Assembly (NCBI RefSeq): GCF_041734735.1
Contig: NC_134906.1
Location: 30,804,500-30,868,499, forward strand
Direction of reading: 5' to 3'
DNA length: 64,000 nucleotides
Source of the DNA: Babylonia areolata
Lineage: Eukaryota; Mollusca; Gastropoda; Neogastropoda; Buccinidae
The notes under the pieces are model-generated. The model saw nothing but the letters and a program-made list of their open reading frames with translations. It was not told the origin of the DNA and did no database searches. This document shows positions 57,480 to 64,000 of this stretch, in pieces; the stretch's first letter is position 1; each line of letters begins with the position of its first letter. The position numbers and the translations under genes were made by a program.

Positions 57480-58570
57480 AGTGTGACTGTAACTTTTATC
57501 AGAGATTGGATGATTACAGCCATCCTATGCATCAGTAAAGACTGGATGATTACAGTCATCCTACGATTACAGCCATCCTATGCATCAGTAAAGACTGGAT
57601 GATTACAGCCATCCTATGCATCAGTAAAGACTGGATGATTACAGCCATCCTATGATTACAGCCATCCTATGCATCAGTAAAGACTGGATGATTACAGTCA
57701 TCCTACGATTACAGCCATCCTATGCATCAGTAAAGACTGGATGATTACAGTCATCCTACGATTACAGCCATCCTATGCATCAGTAAAGACTGGATGATTA
57801 CAGTCATCCTACGATTACAGCCATCCTATGCATCAGTAAAGACTGGATGATTACAGCCATCCTATGATTACAGCCATCCTATGCATCAGTAAAGACTGGA
57901 TGATTACAGCCATCCTATGATTACAGCCATCCTATGCATCAGGAAAGACTGGATGATTACAGCCATCCTATGATTACAGTCATCCTATGCATCAGGAAAG
58001 ACTGGATGATTACAGCCATCCTATGCATCAGTAAAGACTGGATGATTACAGCCATCCTATGCATCAGTAAAGACTGGATGATTACAGCCATCCTATGATT
58101 ACAGCCATCCTATGCATCAGGAAAGACTGGGTGATTACAGCCATCCTATGATTACAGCCATCCTATGCATCAGTAAAGACTGGATGATTACAGCCATCCT
58201 ATGATTACAGTCATCCTATGCATCAGGAAAGACTGGATGATTACAGCCATCCTATGCATCAGTAAAGACTGGATGATTACAGCCATCCTATGATTACAGC
58301 CATCCTATGCATCAGTAAAGACTGGATGATTACAGCCATCCTATGATTACAGCCATCCTATGCATCAGTAAAGACTGGATGATTACAGCCATCCTATGCA
58401 TCAGTAAAGACTGGATGATTACAGCCATCCTATGATTACAGTCATCCTATGCATCAGTAAAGACTGGATGATTACAGTCATCCTATGCATCAGTAAAGAC
58501 TGGATGATTACAGCCATCCTATGCATCAGTAAAGACTGGATGATTACTGCCATCCTATGCATCAGAATAT
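57480..58570. repeat. 36-bp minisatellite with 17-bp half-units
   Basis: Main unit gattacagccatcctatgc, atcagtaaagactgg, at. Many units carry an extra gattacagccatcctat in front, giving a mixed 36/53-bp ladder. About 25-30 copies. Confidence 0.95.
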
Positions 58571-58589
58571 CAAGACATGAAAACATGAA

Positions 58590-58905
58590 TGGGCTGATAC
58601 CAGTATGAACATGATAAGCATCTTTGTTACATATGAACATGTTATTGGTCAACCACACCAATATGAACATGTTATTGGTCAATCACACCAGTATGAACAT
58701 GTTATTGGTCAGTCCACCAGTATGAACATGTTATTGGTCAGTCCACCAGTATGAACTAGATAAACGTGTTATTAGTCAATCACACCAGTATGAACTTGAT
58801 AAAGGTGTTATTAGTCAATCACACCAGTATGAACTAGATAAACATGTTATTAGTCAATCACACCAGTATGAACTTGATAAACATCTGATATTGGTCAGTC
58901 ACACA
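58590..58905. repeat. About 30-bp minisatellite, ten copies
   Basis: Unit: caccagtatgaacatgttat, tggtcaatca, with a later variant carrying gaactagataaacatg. Confidence 0.9.
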
Positions 58906-59036
58906 AGCACCAACAGTCCATTTAGTTGCTGGTGAAAGTTGCTGAACATAACTGTCCTTGGTGTGTAGCTGTTACCTTGTGGTATGGTATTTGCCCAGGA
59001 AGCAAGAGAATCAAATCCCACACTCTTCAGAATGTT

Positions 59037-59295
59037 GTCCCACTCCTCTAAACCTGGAGCGGTGGTCTGGATGCTAGTATAAACCAAGTCCCCATGCGTA
59101 GCATACACTTACCAAAAGGGTTGTACGTTGCAAAATTCTCTAGAAAAATCCACTCGGATAGGAAATTCCGAAAACAAATACTCTTGCAGGCAGGAAGTAA
59201 AAAACGACAAAGGGTGGCACAGCATTATAGCAATGTGTTCTTCATAGGGAGAGCAGCCCGGAAGCTGCTCACAGAAATCTACATGCTGTGACAAG
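59037..59295 (+). mobile_element. 5'-truncated copy of the tRNA-derived SINE
   Basis: Aligns in + orientation with the element at 15388-15801 from after its tRNA-like head: cactcctctaaacctg, gtggtctggatgctagt, aaaagggttgtacgttgcaa, tagaaaaatccactcgga and agggagagcagcccggaag, ending acatgctgtgacaaga. It is clearly diverged and lacks the Pol III boxes. Confidence 0.8.
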
Positions 59296-59384
59296 AGGTA
59301 TACATGTTCGTGATTTGTGTATCATGTGCATTCATACACTGACATACATGTCTGGTGAGTAGAAAGATTAGGTTTGAAAAAAAA

Positions 59385-60475
59385 AAGGTGACTGAACACA
59401 TAACCTGCAAAGCCATCATAAAAAAAATACTGAACACATAACCTGCAAAGCCATCATGAAAAAATAATGAACACATAACCTGCAAAGCCATCATAAAAAA
59501 AATACTGAACACATAACCTGCAAAGCCATCATGAAAAAATAATGAACACATAACCTGCAAACCCATCATGAAAAAATACTGAACACATAACCTGCAAAGC
59601 CATTATAAAAAAGTAATGAACACATAACCTGCAAAGCCATCATAAAAAAATAATGAACACATAACCTGCAAAGCCATCATAAAAAAAATAACATAACCTG
59701 CAAAGCCATTATAAAAAAGGTTACTGAACACATAACCTGCAAAGCCATCATGAAAAAGGTTACTGAACACATAACCTGCAAAGCCATCATAAAAAAGGTT
59801 ACTGGACACCAACAGCAAAGTCATCAAAACAAAGGGTGACTAAACACATAACCTGCAAAGCCATCATAAAAAAAAGGTTACTGAACACATAACCTGCAAA
59901 GCCATCATGAAAAAAAGGGTTACTGAACACATAACCTGCAAAGCCATCATAAAAAAGGTTACTGAACACATAACCTGCAAAGCCATCACAAAAAAAGGTG
60001 ACTGAACACATAACCTGCAAAGCCATCATAAAAAAGGTTACTGAACAACTGCAAAGCCATCATAAAAAAGGTGACTGAACACACATAACCTGCAAAGCCA
60101 TCATAAAACACACACACCTACCTGAACACATAACCTGCAAAGCCATCATTAAAAAGGTTATTGTACACATAACCTGCAAAAGCCATCATAAAAAAAAGGT
60201 TACTGAACACATAACCTGCAAAGCTCTCATAAAAAAAGGTTATTGAACACACAACCTGCAAATCCATCATAACAAATGTGACTGAACACATAACCTGCAA
60301 AACCATCATAATAAGGTGATTGAACACATAAACTGCAAAGCCGTCATTAAAAAAAAGAGGTTACTGTACACATAACCTGCAAAGCCATCATAAAATAAAG
60401 GTGACTGAAAACATAACCTGCAAAGCCATCATAAAAAAGGTGACTGAACACATAACCTGCAAAGCCATCATTAAG
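59385..60475. repeat. About 39-bp minisatellite, about 28 copies
   Basis: Unit: ctgaacacataacctgcaaa, gccatcataaaaaaggtta. A-run lengths vary and some copies lack the aaggtta part. Confidence 0.95.
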
Positions 60476-60479
60476 CACG

Positions 60480-61019
60480 TAAACGTGCACGCGCGCTCAC
60501 ATTCACACACACACCAAATACACCCGCACATATTATACCCCCCACCTCTCCACCACACACCCCTCAGTTTTACATAAACGCAAATGTACTCTCTAACACA
60601 CTCACGAAATAAACGCGCATGCATACGATCACACAAACAAGCACGAGCAATCGTATACGTGCGTGCGCACACGAACACGCGCACACAACATCAACAACAG
60701 TAACAGTGCAAAAGGGTGACAATAAAAATGTGCAGTGAGGCTGCACGTATTGTCGCTGGTGATGAGCCATGCAGGGGCGACAATCCATGCAGGGGCGACA
60801 ACACATGCTGATCCACTGTCGGCGCCATCAGGTTTCTTACGTCAGTAATCTGCACATGCACATTGGAAAGCTCGGTGACAGGGCAACTTTATTCATTGTC
60901 ATCTTTGACCAGGAAATTCCAATTCGCCAATCATTCTCTCTCTCTCTCTCTCTCTCATCACAGTCTGTCACAGCTCAGAAGTTGAACGTGAACGAGAATG
61001 GATTCCAGCGATCTTTGGT
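60480..61019. other. No gene seen; possible CpG-bearing control region
   Basis: It holds a CA/CG-rich stretch (60480-60700), a short duplication of catgcaggggcgacaa (60769-60802), a CRE-like TTACGTCAG near 60838 and a (TC)n run at 60939-60957. No exon is recognisable, so a promoter is only a guess. Confidence 0.35.
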
Positions 61020-62060
61020 GAATTGTGCTGTTTTTGTCACAACAACAACAACGTCACGTGACACAACAGGGGCAGTATTGTTCTATTTATATCACAACAA
61101 CAACAACGTCACATGATACACTGCCGAATGTATTACAATGATACGATATACTATCATGACAGCAGAGGCAGTATAGTGCTGTTTGTGTCACAACAACAAC
61201 AACGTCACATGATACAATGTATTACATTGATACGATATACTATCATGACAGCAGAGGCAGTATAGTGCTGTTTGTGTCACAACAACAACAACGTCACATG
61301 ATACAATGTATTACATTGATACGATATACTATCATGACAGCAGGGGCAGTTTAGTGCTGTTTGTGTGTCACAACAACAACAACTACGTCACATGATACAA
61401 TGTATTACATTGATACGATATACTATCATGGCAACAGGGGCAGTATAGTGCTGTTTGTGTCACAACAACAACAACGTCACATGATACAATGTATTACATT
61501 GATACGATATACTATCATGACAGCAGGGGCAGTTTAGTGCTGTTTGTGTGTCACAACAACAACAACTACGTCACATGATACAATGTATTACATTGATACG
61601 ATATACTATCATGGCAACAGGGGCAGTATAGTGCTGTTTGTGTCACAACAACAACAACAACAACAACTACGTCACATGATACAAGACTGAATGTATTACA
61701 ATGATACGATATACTATCATGGCAGTATGGTGCTGTTTGTGTCACAACAACAACAACAACAACAACTACGTCACATGATACAAGACTGAATGCATTACAA
61801 TGATACGATATACTATCATGGCAGTATGGTGCTGTTTGTGTCACAACAACAACAACAACGTCACATGATACACTGAATGCATTACAATGATACGATATAC
61901 TATCATGGCAGCAGAGGCAGTATGGTGCTGTTTGTGTCACAACAACAACAACAACGTCACATGATACACTGAATGCATTACAATGATACGATATACTATC
62001 ATGGCAGCAGAGGCAGTATGGTGCTGTTTGTGTCACAACAACACAGCAACGACACACAAC
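61020..62060. repeat. About 89-bp minisatellite, about eleven copies
   Basis: Unit: cacaacaacaacaacgtcac, atgatacaatgtattacatt, gatacgatatactatcatg, then acagcaggggcagtatagtg and ctgtttgtgt. The (CAA)n part varies in length. The centre atgatacgatatactatcat is an imperfect palindrome. Confidence 0.94.
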
Positions 62061-63200
62061 ACAATGCATTATAATGACAGGCTGAGGGCCAGGAAGTTGT
62101 GATTCATCAGGTGTGTGGAGACAGTGATCCCTGAGGTCAGGCCAGGTCACCACAGAACGAGGGGAATCAGACACATCGGTCCTGACACTGACAGTCATAT
62201 CCACTCGTGTCCTAGTTCACATGTCACGTCCGCTGGGGGAGTGGTGTGACAGAGTGAGTTTCCAATGCCTGTGGCCAGAGGAAGAACGAAATTTTTGTTT
62301 GTACATTTCGAATACCTGTATGAATGTGAAACTGTTTTGCACGTGGTAAGTGTGGGTGAATCGTGAGCTGTGCATGTTCATGTGTGTGTGTGTGCGTATG
62401 TATGTGCTGTAACGTCAGTCTGAATGCATCAGAGTTCGGGTGATGTGGTCTGTGTGCCTTGAATGTTCCGAACATCAGGTGGGAAAATTTATTTTATTGT
62501 TTATTCGAAATGTAACTAATGATTGAATAGTTTGATAATATAGTAGTTTTTGCTGATAGTTTTGAAATGTTTGCTTTTTGATAAATTAATACTTTTTTGT
62601 GTATTTGTGTAATTTATAAGACGTAGTGACTCATGAATGAATATTGTATTGTTAATTGGAAAATTGTATGAATGCATGAGTGGTGTGAAAGGATAACAAA
62701 TATAATAAAATAAAATAAGGGAACATTGAGAATTAGCTAGAAGGAATAATTCAAATGGAGTGCTGAGAGCTAAAAACTGGAAAAAATATCAGGGCTCCAT
62801 GTTGACTGGCCACGGAGTGGAGGGACCTTGAACTGGGATGTTCACTGAGGAGGTGCCCGAGTTTTCCCACGAGTGAGTGGGGTGGACACTACTGTGAGTA
62901 GGCTGCTGTCCGGCCTAGGACTGAGGCGATCCTGGGACTGGATCATCAGGTTTTGCAAAGAAAGTTATTTGTGATAGTCAAGACATTTGTTCCTGTGTTA
63001 AGATTTTTTTTTTCAGGATGAAGAGAGCGTGAGTGAAAGATTTTTTTTTCTTGGTCTTAATAATTATAATTGGCTCAGGGAAAAATTCCTTGTCTGTTTT
63101 TTTTTGTTTGTTTACTGAGAGAGTGAGAGACTGAAGACTGAACTCGCAAAAAAATATTTCTTCCATTATCTTGTCTGTCTCCTCACCCACTTAGTAACAC
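62061..63200. other. No gene firmly seen; possible LTR
   Basis: Single-copy sequence with short frames only. It ends just before a primer-binding-site-like sequence at 63201, so part of it may be a long terminal repeat, but I cannot find its left edge. Confidence 0.25.
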
Positions 63201-63216
63201 TGGCGACCCCGACTTG

Positions 63217-64000
63217 TTTTCTTTGAGTAGGCTATTATGCATGCACAAAGATAGGCCACTGCACCATTCACGAGTGAGTTCTCTGTCGGAAATCTTGTAA
63301 TTTTCATCATTTGATAAATTGTCTTGTTCGGAAATCTTATTTCTTTATAAGCTGTCTCTTTTGGCAATCTCTAACTTGTTTTTCTGACTTTTTCTCGTAA
63401 ACTATTTAGCAAAATCTTTAATATTTTTGTTTTGTGTGAATGTGTGGTTAATTTGGCTGGAATTCATCTTCAGCTTCTACTTTTAGAGTTCTTACTATAT
63501 GTGAAGGACTAGTGTTTGTGTAAACTTATCTTCCTGCTTCTATAGCATTAATTTTGTTTTATATCCAGTTATCTAGTAGAATTTTTTTTCTTGTGTTTAC
63601 CCCTGAGCTATACGTGTTTGGTTTGTTATCAATAGGGTACAAGCCACATTTGCATTTCTTTCCATGCATTTTCTTTTCTTGCTATTGTGCGATTATTCAA
63701 TTTAATTATTTTTTCTCTTCCATATCATAATCGTCTTTTTTTCTTTTTTTTTTTTAAAGTTGAACTGTTGGAGTGCTCACTCAGATCAGCTAATTTTCTT
63801 GTTTGTCACCGTAAGGGAGAATAACTGTATTATATTTTTCTTGATTGGCAGTCAAACGTGGTTGCTCCCCACAATTGTGTATAAATTATTAACCTTATGA
63901 CATTGATTCACTGGAGGCTTTTTGTTTCTTCTTACCACTGTGAGTGGTAACCAAAGCTGATTATTGTGATAAATTTGTTTCGATTTATACCTGCAATTTA
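63217..64000. other. No gene seen
   Basis: AT-rich to the end of the window, with T runs near 63735-63760. No frame of interest. Confidence 0.5.

Overview
This window is nuclear DNA from an animal with large, intron-rich genes. A mollusc, probably a gastropod, fits best: RPL5 and Asterix are close to other animals' proteins, and the tRNA-derived SINEs, a DIRS-type element and CR1/Jockey-like LINE tails resemble what I remember from gastropod genomes. That placement is inference; no gene fixes the species.

Layout. The left edge holds the last exon of an unidentified + strand gene, then an intact tRNA-Asp(GUC). From 4.4 to 11.75 kb lies a complete RPL5 (uL18) gene on the minus strand. Its eight exons join to exactly 297 codons, exon 1 codes only the ATG, and a 5'TOP-like start lies upstream. 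At 13.3-13.6 kb a single-exon minus-strand gene encodes the Asterix/WDR83OS subunit of the ER PAT complex. From 14 to 21.2 kb is a transposon graveyard: an RNase H-bearing LINE 3' half, a Jockey/CR1-like LINE, a third LINE tail, two SINE families and an unnamed repeat. From about 20.3 to 52.4 kb a + strand gene of ten recognisable coding exons (1,866 nt, 621 codons plus stop in consistent phase) encodes a nuclear matrin-type zinc-finger protein with an RGG-rich N-terminal half, an acidic low-complexity tail and a basic RGR end. Beyond its stop I see no further convincing gene, only minisatellites, a truncated SINE and AT-rich DNA.

The most unusual property is the amount and placement of minisatellite DNA. 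About 25 unrelated arrays (units 29-89 bp) cover roughly a third of the window. Several are built from a splice junction: each unit carries a copy of the 3' splice site plus the first bases of the next exon, and the true exon is the last unit. This occurs at least three times in the zinc-finger gene (before 47042, 49734 and 52270), probably a fourth time before 36835, and in decayed form in RPL5 intron 4, where the start of exon 5 is copied three times. One array (33 bp unit) is in frame, so use of an upstream acceptor would add 11-residue repeats.

A 6.3 kb DIRS-like tyrosine-recombinase retrotransposon (37489-43774) sits inside a 57-bp minisatellite in an intron of the zinc-finger gene. Its ends can be set to the base because its internal complementary region mirrors both termini, and removing it restores one clean repeat unit. 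The stretch 30.05-33.3 kb looks like poor consensus sequence and should not be trusted base by base.
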